Source: JAHEGP01 sp963751595 (GTDB taxonomy: Bacteria; Pseudomonadota; Gammaproteobacteria; Pseudomonadales; JAHEGP01). From it: DNA of 64,000 nucleotides. Made by a program: the position numbers and the translations under genes. The first letter of the stretch is position 1. The number at the start of each line of letters is the position of its first letter. The stretch is from contig CAVVVC010000001.1 of NCBI GenBank assembly GCA_963751595.1, positions 1,240,001 through 1,304,000 on the forward strand, written 5' to 3'. This document shows positions 36,516 through 46,557 of the stretch, one piece after another. The notes under the pieces are model-generated. The model was not told where the DNA came from and ran no database searches. It saw nothing but the letters and a program-made list of their open reading frames with translations.

Positions 36516-37145
36516 TCAGCCCGGCGCGGACGCGCAGGCGGCATATCGCTGCTGCAAGGCCTCGTAGAGCTGGTCACCGAAATCCCGGGCGTCGCAATCG
36601 AGGGTGGCGAGCAGCTCAACCAGGTGCTCATTGTCCTCCCTGTCACCCCAGTTCTTTCGGTAGGTTCCCTGCTGGTAGCCGTGATCCTGGCGGAAAAAAT
36701 TCAGTACGTTCTTGCCAACGTAGGCCTGGTATAGCTCCTGGAAGCTCATCTGGACCGCCTCCATCAGGCTCCAGAACAGGGTAATCGAAAACTCGCGGCG
36801 GGCCAGAGTGTGGCAGGCAAGCACTTCTGCAGCGCGCAGCACGTCTGCCCGGGGAACACTCTCACCCCGGAGATCCTCGCAAAGCTGTGCCGCAATCCCC
36901 TCGACGCTGCGTCCGTCGAACAACATACTCATACCGAAATGCCAGATATCGACCACCTCCAGCCGCACCTGCTCCATATCGGCGTGCTGCTGCTTCCACC
37001 ACTTATACCCGTAGTGGTCGATCAGCTCACCACACTCGATCCAGAGTGCGCGATACCAGGCAAAACCTTGCTGCTGCCAGTCTGCGTGAATCCGCCGGTT
37101 CATCGCATCCTGCATCGCCAGCATGGTCTCAAATTGCTGTTGCAT
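36516..37145 (-). CDS. Dimeric dUTPase (all-alpha NTP pyrophosphatase)
   Basis: 209 residues, all-helical MazG-like dUTP diphosphatase. Metal-binding acidic residues are E37 and E40 in WIECGELIDHYGYKWWK and E63, D66 in RLEVVDIWHF. The later KNVLNFFRQDHGY and GTYRKNW segments are the dUTP-binding motifs of this family. It hydrolyses dUTP to dUMP and keeps uracil out of DNA. It converges with cnoX. Its upstream region holds DnaA-box-like sites. Confidence 0.93.
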   Translation of the reverse strand: MQQQFETMLAMQDAMNRRIHADWQQQGFAWYRALWIECGELIDHYGYKWWKQQHADMEQVRLEVVDIWHFGMSMLFDGRSVEGIAAQLCEDLRGESVPRADVLRAAEVLACHTLARREFSITLFWSLMEAVQMSFQELYQAYVGKNVLNFFRQDHGYQQGTYRKNWGDREDNEHLVELLATLDCDARDFGDQLYEALQQRYAACASAPG

Positions 37146-37726
37146 AAACGTGCCTCTTGATTGCCCTCACCCATTGGATGCCGTGCAAAGATCCGGCGCC
37201 GTCCGAGCTTTTGGGGCGCGGGCACATTATAGCCCTGCGCCCAGCGATAAACAGCCTGTTCGCCGGTAGCCACTCCGGTTTCCGGGGGGCGGCGATAATA
37301 AAGTCCGGTGAAGATGACCGGAGCCTATTGACAGCCGCCTGGCCTTATGATGAAAAAGTCAAAAAGGCACCAAAAGATGATCCTCCGGTTATAAGGATAT
37401 CCACAAATTCTGTGGATATCTCCGTGGATAAACTCTGTGAAAATGTCTCGAAGCCGCGAAAGTCATACGATGAGAACAGTTTGCTCATTTTTTGAGCAAT
37501 AGCCATTTAAACTATATATATCAATAGGTTACAGCTATTTATTAATGCTTAATGTGGGGAAAATGCGCTAACTGGCGCACATTCTCCAGCGAATGAAGTA
37601 CTTTCTAGCAGTTGTGCATAAAGATTGGCGGTCAGTGGAAGTTTATTTCTCGATTGCAAGCTTTATTGCGGGTTTCAGGCGTCTATTTTTCGCCCTGAAG
37701 GAGGCCGAAATCTCTTGCTCGCGGCG
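37146..37726. other. Intergenic region with AT-rich stretch
   Basis: 581 bases without a convincing gene. Contents: the promoter side of the dUTPase gene, a palindromic cluster of DnaA-box-like nonamers at 37396-37431, and an AT-rich run at about 37498-37556. A 112-codon open frame at 37157-37495 has no ribosome site or recognisable sequence. Confidence 0.5.
37396..37431. promoter_or_regulatory. Cluster of three DnaA-box-like nonamers
   Basis: ATATCCACA (37397-37405), its inverted copy TGTGGATAT (37411-37419) and CGTGGATAA (37423-37431). Each differs from TTATCCACA or its complement by one base. The first two form a perfect 10-bp inverted repeat around AATTC. An AT-rich stretch begins 67 bases further on. 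Confidence 0.55.
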
Positions 37727-38524
37727 CTATTGTGACAAGGTGTCCCGCAGCCGCCCCCGGTTCTCAGCACCCAGATCCAGCTCGATCTCGAGAAATGCCT
37801 CTACCGCCCCGTAATCCATCGAAATCGTATCGAGAGCCGCCTGCAGGTATTCGGTGCGCGCTTGCATCAGTGCCCTGATGGCGTCCGGAGATGCCTGCAG
37901 GCGGCTGATCATGGGAATATCATGCAAACCGTCGATCAGGCCGTTGACATACCGGGCCATGCAGTGGTTCGTGGCCAGATAATCGTGAAACACGGTTTCC
38001 AGGGAAGCACCCACCGCGAACAGGGTCATGGCCGCGGCAAACCCTGCCCGGTCTTTGCCGGCACTGCAATGGAATACCAGCGGGTAATGGGATGGGTCCA
38101 GTAGCAACTGGAAGAAATCACGGTAGACACCGGCATAGCGGCGCACAAACTCGATATTGGCCTGTACCAGGAAGTCATGGGCGTCGTCCGGCTCGATATT
38201 GCCGGACTCAAGGTCGCGCCGCAGTTGGTTGACATCGGCCCCCTCGGCACGCACCGGCAGCCAGACCTGGCGAATTCTGCAATCCTCCAGCCGGTCCGGG
38301 TTCGCCTCCCGCTCAGATTGTCGGCGCAGGTCTACCACAGTCTTGATGCCAAGCCGTGCGAGGCGCCGCTGGTCCTCAGCGCCGAGATGGGCGAGGTGGT
38401 CCGAGCGATAGAGCAATCCGCGCTTGAATATCCGCGCTCCCTCCAGGGGGTAGCCGCCCAGATCGCGAAAGTTATTGGCGCCCTCGAGATCGAGCTGAAA
38501 AGGCAGATTGTCCGCAATGGGCAT
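37727..38524 (-). CDS. Tyrosine/serine phosphatase (Y_phosphatase3)
   Basis: 265 residues. It begins with the AYP-family entry NFRDLGGYPLEGARIFKRGLLYRSDHL and carries the signature HCSAGKDRAG (nucleophile C153, R159). HCxxGKDR is typical of the atypical bacterial phosphatases that act on phosphotyrosine, phosphoserine or phosphoinositides. Cytoplasmic, no signal peptide. It follows the methyltransferase gene by 19 bases and is probably co-transcribed with it. Substrate unknown. Confidence 0.9.
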   Translation of the reverse strand: MPIADNLPFQLDLEGANNFRDLGGYPLEGARIFKRGLLYRSDHLAHLGAEDQRRLARLGIKTVVDLRRQSEREANPDRLEDCRIRQVWLPVRAEGADVNQLRRDLESGNIEPDDAHDFLVQANIEFVRRYAGVYRDFFQLLLDPSHYPLVFHCSAGKDRAGFAAAMTLFAVGASLETVFHDYLATNHCMARYVNGLIDGLHDIPMISRLQASPDAIRALMQARTEYLQAALDTISMDYGAVEAFLEIELDLGAENRGRLRDTLSQ

Positions 38525-38543
38525 GGGCTATCCGTGTTTGAAT

Positions 38544-39395
38544 TCAGGGATTGCGGGCAGTAACAAACCACACTGCGCCAGGCAGACTGAGCTGCCCCCC
38601 CTGGTAGAAAGGCTCCAGCACCTCCCTCACAGCATCGATCACCCGTTCCACGGTCGCCTCCGTTTGATCCTGCAGGAGTCTCGCGACCGGACCCAGCACG
38701 GTAATTTCCCGCGCACTGTGCGCCAGGGACTCGGACTCCCCGAAGCTGATCTGCGGACGGTGGGCCTCGATGTCAAGATCGGTAAAGCCAGCGGTTTGCA
38801 ATATCTGTCGCAAACGCACCGGGTCGGCGAAGGCAAACGGCCCTGGCTCATGGGGGTCCGGACTTGGGGGCGCTGACAGGTGCTGCAGCGCCGCCTGCAT
38901 GGGTATGCGTACCCAATCGTTGTCCGCCAGGCTCTGCCAGCAACAAAACACCAGCCGCGCCCCCGGCCTGCAAGCCTCGCGCAGATTCGCGAACGCCATT
39001 GCCGGGTCGGCAAAAAACATCACGCCGAAGCGCGAGAACAGCAGGTCGAAGCTGGCGGTCTCGAAGGTATACTCAGCCGCGTCCGCCTGGAGAAAATCAA
39101 GCTTTGCCATGGTGCCGTCAGCGTCCCGGGCCGCGCGCCGGGCAACTTCCAGCAAGGGCGCAGAAACATCGATCCCGAGGACGTTCGCGTTGCAGCCCAG
39201 TCGCTTTGCCAGGACCAGCGACTGGCTGCCACCGCCGCAACCGATGTCCAGAGCGTGAAGCGCCCCCTCAACCCGGGCATGGTCCAACAGGGCTTCCCCA
39301 AGGGGCGCCAGTAACCGCGCCATGGTGTCGTCTCGCTCGGCCCAGCGTTTCCCGGCATCGCCGTTCCAGTAACTGATCTGATCAGAGTTATCCAT
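38544..39395 (-). CDS. SAM-dependent class I methyltransferase
   Basis: 283 residues from the ATG at 39395, which has CAGGAA 7 bases upstream; the open frame extends further but without a start signal. It opens with ISYWNGDAGKRWAERDD, common in UbiE/Methyltransf_11-type enzymes, then the SAM loop LDIGCGGGSQSLVLAKRLG, the acidic motif GIDVSAPLLEVARR and the FDLLFSRFGVMFF strand. Small-molecule methylation is likely, substrate unknown. Probably forms a two-gene unit with the phosphatase. Confidence 0.88.
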   Translation of the reverse strand: MDNSDQISYWNGDAGKRWAERDDTMARLLAPLGEALLDHARVEGALHALDIGCGGGSQSLVLAKRLGCNANVLGIDVSAPLLEVARRAARDADGTMAKLDFLQADAAEYTFETASFDLLFSRFGVMFFADPAMAFANLREACRPGARLVFCCWQSLADNDWVRIPMQAALQHLSAPPSPDPHEPGPFAFADPVRLRQILQTAGFTDLDIEAHRPQISFGESESLAHSAREITVLGPVARLLQDQTEATVERVIDAVREVLEPFYQGGQLSLPGAVWFVTARNP

Positions 39396-39554
39396 CGAGA
39401 TTTCCTGTAGATGCGATTGTTGTGTTGTCAGGGAGCTGATGGTCGGCGGTAAGGATGCCAACTTGACCGTTGAAAAACAATCACTGGACAATCGCTGGCG
39501 CTTTGTTCTAATCAAAACCAAGCAACCATAAAAACCCAAGGGAGCCCCACAACC

Positions 39555-40088
39555 ATGAAAGCAGAGATCGAAAAAAGCGCCAATTGGCACCTGGCATGGC
39601 TTGTTCAATATTGGAAGGGGCTGCTGGACTTCAGCTTCGACAAGTACTTTATCTACCAGATGCTGCCCATGGTCTATGGCACAACGTTGGTGGCTATCGC
39701 CGGGGCGATCTTATATTTCGTCGCTGAGACATTTATCGCTGGCCACATTTTCAGGGGGTTTCTCTACCTGTTTGTGGCCGGACCTTTTGGTTTCCTGGTC
39801 ATTGCCTCCATTCTCAGGGCCATGGTCGAGCTCTACATGGTGATCTTTCGCATCGCCGAGGACGTCGATGAGCTGGTCGGTATCCGGGACACCCTGGACA
39901 AACTGTCTGGCCTCGGGGACGCTGTCGATCAAATGTCGACGGTCACCAACCGTATTCCATTTTTCAAGAAAATGAGTGACAGAAACCGGAGAATCAACAG
40001 CGAGCTTGACAATCAATCAAAGCGCGATGGCAAAACGGACGCTGATGGCTCAGCGGACGACGAAGATCCGATCGCGACCCCGGACTGA
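39555..40088 (+). CDS. DUF4282 membrane protein
   Basis: 177 residues. GLLDFSFDKYFIYQMLPMVYG followed by two membrane helices (about 38-58 and 66-90) matches DUF4282. The C-terminal 40 residues are charged and likely disordered (KSMDRN-like basic patch, then acidic DDEDP). No function is known for this family. The ribosome site is GGGAG 9 bases upstream. Confidence 0.82.
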   Translation: MKAEIEKSANWHLAWLVQYWKGLLDFSFDKYFIYQMLPMVYGTTLVAIAGAILYFVAETFIAGHIFRGFLYLFVAGPFGFLVIASILRAMVELYMVIFRIAEDVDELVGIRDTLDKLSGLGDAVDQMSTVTNRIPFFKKMSDRNRRINSELDNQSKRDGKTDADGSADDEDPIATPD

Positions 40089-40205
40089 GTCCGGGCAGGG
40101 AACGGTGTCAGCAGCCGATTCAGGCGGGGTATCCCAGAGCGCGAATAAAACGGCGAATGCGGCCTGGCGGCCTGTCATCGAGCCATGGACTCAATGAAGC
40201 CAAGG

Positions 40206-40589
40206 CTACCTGGCGTCTTCGATAATGGCCAGCATGGTTGCCTCGACCTCCTCGGCAACGGCACCGAGGTCTTCGGAATCGCTCAGCACCCCCAGCATGG
40301 CAGCCGGCTTGATCATCCCGATTTTACTGCCACCGCCGTCTTCATAGACAGAAATCCTGCAGGGCAAGGCGACGTTCATGCCCATGTCCTGGTTGAGCAC
40401 CTTGATCGCCTGCTGCGGATTGCAAACATCGAGGATGTAACAGGCCTGGGGCAGGTCCTGGCCCTTTTTCTTCAGGGTCTGTTGCAGGTCATGAACATTC
40501 AGAACACCGAAATGATGTGCGGCCACCGCCGCCTGCAGATCAGTCAGCAACTGTTCTACCGGTTTCTCTGACGATACCGTGTAACGCAT
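40206..40589 (-). CDS. DUF302 family protein
   Basis: 127 residues. The DUF302 fold is recognised from GVLNVHDLQQTLKKKGQDL, CYILDVCNPQQAIKVLNQD, and LPCRISVYEDGG. Two cysteines sit in the conserved VCNP and LPCR positions, which suggests metal or heme contact in some relatives. No signal peptide. Function unknown; family members often sit near metal or sulfur genes. Confidence 0.85.
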   Translation of the reverse strand: MRYTVSSEKPVEQLLTDLQAAVAAHHFGVLNVHDLQQTLKKKGQDLPQACYILDVCNPQQAIKVLNQDMGMNVALPCRISVYEDGGGSKIGMIKPAAMLGVLSDSEDLGAVAEEVEATMLAIIEDAR

Positions 40590-40800
40590 GGTCCTACTCC
40601 CTAACTGAATGGATGTCGGGCAGGATTATTCCTGTAAACGGCCCGGTTATCAAACTGCGCCACAATACCCCGGGCGCAGCCGTTGGGACGCTGGACCGCG
40701 CTGCATTGTCCATCGGCAGATCGATAGCTCCCCCCACTGTGGCACAGGGCACCGCAATCGTGGTACTTTTTGATCAGGCCGCTGGCAGGGAGATAACCTC

Positions 40801-43800
40801 ATGGTTGACAGAGGGATAATAAATAGCAGGCGCCGGCCACTTCAGCGAAGCATTGCCAACGGGCTGGTCGTTTTGACACTGTTGGGGGGCGGCGCAACTG
40901 CCGCGGAGGCCGGCAATTATAGTTGGTCCTCCCTTGTAACCGGCCCCAATGACAGGGATGAAGCGCGTATCAGCGTCGTCACCGGCGACACGGCTGACGG
41001 GCGCATCGCGGTGACCGCCACCGTGGACCTTGATGGCCACTACTACGATAACGATTACATGGTTGATCCCTGGATCGAGATCGGAGGCCAGCGAAAAATC
41101 CTCTACCGCGGCAGGATTGGCGGGCTGGGGGCACAACAGAAAGTCCCGTACACCACAGTTATCTATTTTCAGCCGCCCCCAGGGGAAGTACCCCTGCGGA
41201 TCGGTTACCAGGACTACTTTGATGAAACCTGGCCCGGGGACACCGGCCGGGGCCCTGAATCCTTCACCGCGGGGGTGATCTCAACAGGGGGTGCCAGCAC
41301 ACTTGCGGATGCCGACAATGACGGTGTCGGCGACGGGCTCGACAACTGCCCCAGTCGCAGTAACCCGAACCAACGCGACAGCGATGGCGACGGTCTGGGG
41401 AACGCCTGCGATAGCGATGATGACAACGATGGTGTCAGTGACGGCGACGATGCGTTCAGCACCGACCCCAATGAAAGTCTCGACAGTGACGCCGATGGCA
41501 TCGGCGATAACAGCGATCCAACGCCCTTCGGCGAAAGCAGCGGCGCGGGTGCTGTGAGGCTGGAATACCGCTGGGACTCCCTGGCCGCTGGCCCCAATTT
41601 CAGGGACGAGGTGAGTATCGAGCTGCGGGCGCTCGACACAGCAAACGGCGGGCTTGCCGTTGAAGCCACCATCAATATAGCCGACGGTGCCACCGACGAT
41701 GACTACATGACCCAGCCATGGGTGCAGCTTGGTAGCCAGCGACGCCTGTTGTTCGATGGCACGGTGGGGGGCAGATTCGCCAATCGACAGGTGCCCTTTG
41801 ACACTGTGGTCTACTTTGACCTGCCGTCCGTGCCCACCGAGCTGCGGGTTGGTTACCAGGATTACTACGACCGTAGCTGGCCCCACCTGACCAACAAGGG
41901 CCCGGAGTTCGGCAGTGCTGGCACCATTGATGCCGGCGCCGGCGGGGCCAGCAGTCCTGGCCCCGCCGACACCGACAAGGACGGCATCCCCGATACCAAT
42001 GATAACTGTGCCACCATTGCCAACCCTGGCCAGCAAAACGTTGATAACGATGCGCTGGGCGATGCCTGCGACAACGACGATGACAACGACGGGGTGGTCG
42101 ACGCCAACGATGCCTTTCCCCGGGATCCGACGGAGCACAGGGATAGCGACGGGGACGGCACGGGCGACAATGCCGATGCCACACCTACTGGCACCCCCGG
42201 CGCAACAGAGATTCGACTGGGCACCCAATACAGCTGGTCGGCGCTGGATACCGGCCCCAATGCCAGGGACGAAGCGCTGGTCGATGTCACCCTTGCCCGC
42301 AGCCCTGACGGCCGCCTTGCGGTAAGCGCCAGGATAAACCTGGAGGTGGGAGCCAGTGACGATGACTATATCACCGATCCCTGGATTCAACTGGGGACGG
42401 ATCGGCGCGTTTATCAGTGGAACCGTCGGGGGCTACCTTGCCAAACACCGAGTTCCCTACAGTACCGTCCTTTATTTTGACTATCCCACGGCGGATACCG
42501 ATCTTCGTGTCGGCTATCGGGATTATTTCGATCGCTCCTGGCCGGCACTCACCCAGCGGGGTCCGGAGTCAGCCCTGCTCGGCCGCGTGAAAGCAGACCC
42601 CGGGGGAGACACCGGTGGCACCGCGGGAGTTGCAAACGACGATACCCCCAGTGGGGCAATACTGATAAATGACCCCTACAAGCTGCCGCAGCCCCTGCTC
42701 GCTGAAGACGGCACCGCCATACTGACGGCGCAACAATGGCATAACCGCCGCCGACCCGAAATCCTGCGCCTGTTTGCTGAACATATCTACGGCACCACCC
42801 CCGATGCGAACATCGGCTTAAGTTATAAAACTCTGGAAACCGAAACCAACGCACTCGGTGGTTTGGCCACCCGCAAACAGATTCGCGTGGAATTCAGCAA
42901 CCATCAGGGCAGCGCCGGCATGGACCTGCTGCTTTACTTGCCCAACGGCGTTGAAGGCCCCAGCCCGGTATTTCTTGGGCTCAACTACAACGGTAACCAT
43001 TCCATCCACAGGGACCCCGCCATCCGTCTGCCGCAAAGCTGGGTGGATACCCCCAACGGCCTACCCTCCCCAGGAGATCGCGGCATGCGCGCCTGGCGCT
43101 GGCCGGTAGAAACGCTACTTGCCCGCGGCTACGGGCTGGCAACCGTTTACTACGGTGATCTTTACCCCGATGACAGCACCGGCGAACATCACGCCGATGA
43201 CAGCGCCCGCCTGAGACAAAGCGTGATTCCGCTGTTCTTCAGCAACGGCCAGAGCGCGCCCGCCGCTGACGAGTGGGGAGCGATTGGTGCCTGGGCCTGG
43301 GGGCTCAGTCGCGCCCTGGATTACCTGCGCCTCGACAGTGATGTCGACGGTGATCGGGTGGCGGTCATGGGCTTTTCCAGGCTGGGGAAAACGGCACTAT
43401 GGGCCGGCGCCCAGGACCCGCGATTTGCCCTGGTCATCAGCAACACTTCGGGTACCCTCGGCGCTTCCCTGTCGCGGCGAGAGGGTATCGCCGACGGCAA
43501 GGAAAGCATAGCCCGTATCACTGGCAAATACGGCTACTGGTTTGCCGACAACGCCAGCCAATATGCCAACAATACGGGCCTACTGCCCGTCGATCAGCAT
43601 CAGCTTGTCGCGCTGATCGCCCCCAGGCCGGTTTACCTTGCCAGCGCCAGCAACGATGCCCACGCCGATCCCCGGGGTGAATTCGAAAGCGGCGTGTATG
43701 CCAGTGTCGTTTATCAATTGCTGGGCAAGGCCGGTATCGGAGCCAGTGTCATGCCACCGCCCAACACCCCGGTCACTGGCACCATCGCTTATCATGTCCG

Positions 43801-43879
43801 TGAGGGCGAACATGAAATCAGGCTGTATGACTGGCAGCGCTTTATCGATTTTGCCGACCAGCACCTGACAAAAAAATAA
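40801..43879 (+). pseudogene. Secreted CE15-type esterase with repeat modules, one frameshift
   Basis: About 1,025 codons with one extra base near 42411. A signal peptide (about 15-40, ending TAAEA-GN) is followed by three copies of a 120-residue module of unknown name, each with YxWxSLxxGPNxRDE, DDDYMxxPW and LRVGYQDYxDxSWP. The copies are separated by thrombospondin type 3 calcium-binding repeats (DADNDGVGDGLDNCP and the like). The last 400 residues match carbohydrate esterase family 15 glucuronoyl esterases: VFLGLNYNGNHS, a GFSRLGKTA nucleophile motif, and a late histidine in EHEIRLYDW. Such enzymes cut ester bonds between lignin and glucuronoxylan. RBS AGGGAG 8 bases upstream. A one-base correction would give a full secreted enzyme, so it may be intact in the real genome. 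Confidence 0.8.
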
Positions 43880-43987
43880 GCTAAACGTGCGACAACGAAG
43901 GAGAAAATGGTAGTATTCAGTCGCTGGCACAGTTCCCGTTCGGCAGCGGTTAGCCGCCCGCGGGCGCCAGTCAAAACAACATAAAAC

Positions 43988-45397
43988 ATGGAAACTGCGT
44001 ATATGTCCAAACGAATGAGCCCACTAGACGCCCGCTGGCTTTTGATGGAGTCAGCGGAAACACCCATGCACGTCGGCGCGCTAGCCATATTCAGCTTGCC
44101 GCCAAGGGCGAAGAAGGAATACCTGAGCGAGATGGTCGCCCAGATGCGGGAGTTTACCAAACCGGCATCCCCCTGGAATTACCGCCTGCGCAATGGCCGG
44201 CGCCCGGGCCCGTTGCCGAGGCTGGTCGAGGATACGGACTTTGAGCTTGACTACCACTTCCGCCATGTGGCCCTGCCCTCACCCGGCGGAGAGCGTGAAC
44301 TGGGCGTCATGATGTCCCAGTTGCAAAGCAGCCCGCTGGACCGCAGTCGACCACTGTGGGAACTCTACGTGGTCGAGGGGCTGGAGAATAACCGCTTCGC
44401 GGTGTTTGCCAAACTGCACCACTCCCTGATAAAGAACGTCAATGCCATTCCGGTCTTCAGCCAAATGCTGGCGTCCAGCCCCGACACTCGCGATATGCCG
44501 CCACTCTGGGCTTTACACGGCGCGGCGCCGGACACGGGAGAAGCCCCCGCCGACAGCGGCGACCCCATGTCCGACCTGGTTTCCGAAGTTGGGCGTGCCA
44601 CACTGTCGGTGGGCACAGCGCTGGGTACCATCGCCCGTCAGGTGGTTTCACCGCTTATGCCGGGGGAGTCGCTGCTACCGTTAAAAGCCCCGCGGTCAAC
44701 TCTCAACCGATCCATCAGCTGTCAGCGCAGGGTCGCTACCCAGCAGTATGAGCTGGCCCGCATAAAACGGGTTGCCGCAGCCACCGGAAGTACGATCAAT
44801 GAAATACTCGCCTACCTTGCCGGCACTTCACTGCGGCGATTCTTCAAGGAATACAATGCCTTACCCGTCGATTCTCTGCTTGGCCTGGTTCCAGTGAATA
44901 TCAAGGATGATGACCAACTTGACGATAACGGTGCCATTGTCGGGCTGAGAGTTGGGCTGGGTACGGACATCGCCGACCCCATGGAGCGTCTGGAAGCCAT
45001 CCGCAAATCCGTCAGCGAAGCGGAGGAGCAGTTGGGTGCCATGCCTGTCGATGCGGCGGATGCCTACGCACTGATGTCCTCCATGCCTATCGTGGCCAGT
45101 CAGTTGGGAACGGTCGGCCGGCTGGTTCCGCGGCTGTACAATGTCGGCATTGCCTCGGTGCAGGGCCCTGAGGAAACCCAGTATTTTAACGGCGCCAAGC
45201 TGGAAGCCCTGTACCCGACATCACTATTGATGCAGTACAGCGCACTTTCAATCGCCTTCGCCAGTTATGCCGATACCATCAACGTTGGCCTTACGGGTGC
45301 GCGTGAAACCCTGCCTCACCTGCAGCGCCTGGCGGTATACATGGGCAAGGCACTCAACGATCTTGAAGCTATTGCAAAAGAGAGGGTAGAAAAATGA
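43988..45397 (+). CDS. Wax ester synthase/DGAT-like protein, altered motif
   Basis: 469 residues, full length for the WS/DGAT family: MSPLDARWLLMESAETPMHVGALAIF at the start, FRHVALPSPGGERELG, PLWELYVVEGL and the C-terminal VQGPEET region. In the family the catalytic motif is HHxxxDG. Here it reads HHSLIKN (H144-N150), so the two histidines remain but the acidic residue and glycine are Lys and Asn. Activity is therefore doubtful or changed. The ATG at 43988 was kept; ATG 44003 is an alternative. It overlaps the next gene by 4 bases (ATGA). Expected role is acyl transfer to alcohols or diacylglycerol for neutral lipid storage. Confidence 0.85.
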   Translation: METAYMSKRMSPLDARWLLMESAETPMHVGALAIFSLPPRAKKEYLSEMVAQMREFTKPASPWNYRLRNGRRPGPLPRLVEDTDFELDYHFRHVALPSPGGERELGVMMSQLQSSPLDRSRPLWELYVVEGLENNRFAVFAKLHHSLIKNVNAIPVFSQMLASSPDTRDMPPLWALHGAAPDTGEAPADSGDPMSDLVSEVGRATLSVGTALGTIARQVVSPLMPGESLLPLKAPRSTLNRSISCQRRVATQQYELARIKRVAAATGSTINEILAYLAGTSLRRFFKEYNALPVDSLLGLVPVNIKDDDQLDDNGAIVGLRVGLGTDIADPMERLEAIRKSVSEAEEQLGAMPVDAADAYALMSSMPIVASQLGTVGRLVPRLYNVGIASVQGPEETQYFNGAKLEALYPTSLLMQYSALSIAFASYADTINVGLTGARETLPHLQRLAVYMGKALNDLEAIAKERVEK

Positions 45398-46557
45398 GCG
45401 AAACCAGCCTGGCCAACCTGGCCCTAAAAAACGCCCTTGCTGTCAACCAACGCCTGGCAAAGTCCGCTGCCAATGGCATGGACTGGGTTTTTCGCCGCGA
45501 CACCTTGATCAAATCAGGGCGTACCTGGTTCGAGCTCGTTTATGATGGCGACCCGATGGCGGTAAGGTACTACGGCCTGCCCGACGAGACTGAAATCCCA
45601 CTCGCCGACGGCAGTTCGATGCCGATCCAGCGTGAGCAGTACGACGTGCCCCTGATATTGGTACCACCACTGGCGGCAACAACCGAGGTTTTCGACCTGA
45701 TGCCAGAGCGCAGCCTGGTGCGTTTTATGGCCGCTGCCGGTTTCAGGACTTACCTGATAGATTGGGGTAAGCCCACCAAGAAACACTCCAAACTGGATAT
45801 GCGCAGTTACTCCTACGAAATGATGAACACCGCGCTGAAGGCAATACGCGAGCACTCTGGCAGCAAGGATGTTTCGATGATGGGCTGGTGCATGGGCGGC
45901 CTGTTTGCCCTGATGTACCAGGGGCAGGCCAAGGACCGACACCTTCGCAACATCATCACAGTGGCCAGTCCTATCGATATGCGCGCGGGGGGTGCGATTG
46001 CCGCAGTCGGCCAGGCGCTTGAGGGTCCGGCAAAACTCATTAGCAATTTCAACCAGCTCCGGCTGGACAAGGTGGACCCTGCCCTGATGTTTATGCCTGG
46101 CTGGGCAAACAGCCTGACCTTCAAGATGCTGGATCCGTTGTCCAGCGTCACGACCTACTGGGACTTGTTGACCAGGATCGCTGATCGCGAGTTTGTTGAA
46201 AAGCACTCCACCACCGCCGATTATCTCGACAACATGGAGGGGTACCCCGCCGGCGTGGTGCGGGATATGACCGTTCATGGTCTCGTTGGCAACAAATTTG
46301 CCAGCGGGCGCATGGAGTTGCGTGACGGCGTCGTCGAGCTGGACAAGGTCAAGGTACCGCTACTGGCCTTTGGCGGCGAGACTGACATCCTGGTCACACC
46401 GGAAATGGCGGAGGAAATCGTCGATGTGGTGGGCTCCACCGACAAGACCTTTAAAATGGCACCCGGCGGGCATATGGGAGTGCTGCTGGGCAGCAAGGCC
46501 CAGAAGGCCGTGTGGAAAGATTCGGCGGAGTGGCTGGCGCCACGATCCAAAGCCTGA
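45394..46557 (+). CDS. PhaC-like alpha/beta hydrolase
   Basis: 387 residues. Full-length alpha/beta hydrolase of the polyhydroxyalkanoate synthase superfamily: lipase-box-like GWCMGG with cysteine nucleophile C166, acid D331 in GGETDILV, and base H360 in GGHMGVL. The strand PLILVPPLAATTEVFDLMPERSLVRFMAAAGFRTYLIDWG matches PhaC-type enzymes. It is shorter than class I PhaC (about 590) and close to class III PhaC in length. It may polymerise hydroxyacyl-CoA or act on a wax or storage ester. Translationally coupled to the upstream WS/DGAT-like gene. Confidence 0.87.
   Translation: MSETSLANLALKNALAVNQRLAKSAANGMDWVFRRDTLIKSGRTWFELVYDGDPMAVRYYGLPDETEIPLADGSSMPIQREQYDVPLILVPPLAATTEVFDLMPERSLVRFMAAAGFRTYLIDWGKPTKKHSKLDMRSYSYEMMNTALKAIREHSGSKDVSMMGWCMGGLFALMYQGQAKDRHLRNIITVASPIDMRAGGAIAAVGQALEGPAKLISNFNQLRLDKVDPALMFMPGWANSLTFKMLDPLSSVTTYWDLLTRIADREFVEKHSTTADYLDNMEGYPAGVVRDMTVHGLVGNKFASGRMELRDGVVELDKVKVPLLAFGGETDILVTPEMAEEIVDVVGSTDKTFKMAPGGHMGVLLGSKAQKAVWKDSAEWLAPRSKA

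Noticed and set aside
37157..37495. 112-codon plus-strand frame between dUTPase and phosphatase
   Set aside because: No ribosome site, low-complexity charged ending, and it runs through the DnaA-box cluster.
41281..42390. 369-codon minus-strand frame opposite the thrombospondin repeats
   Set aside because: It is the antisense of GAC/GAT-rich repeats, giving Val/Ile-rich sequence with no start signal.
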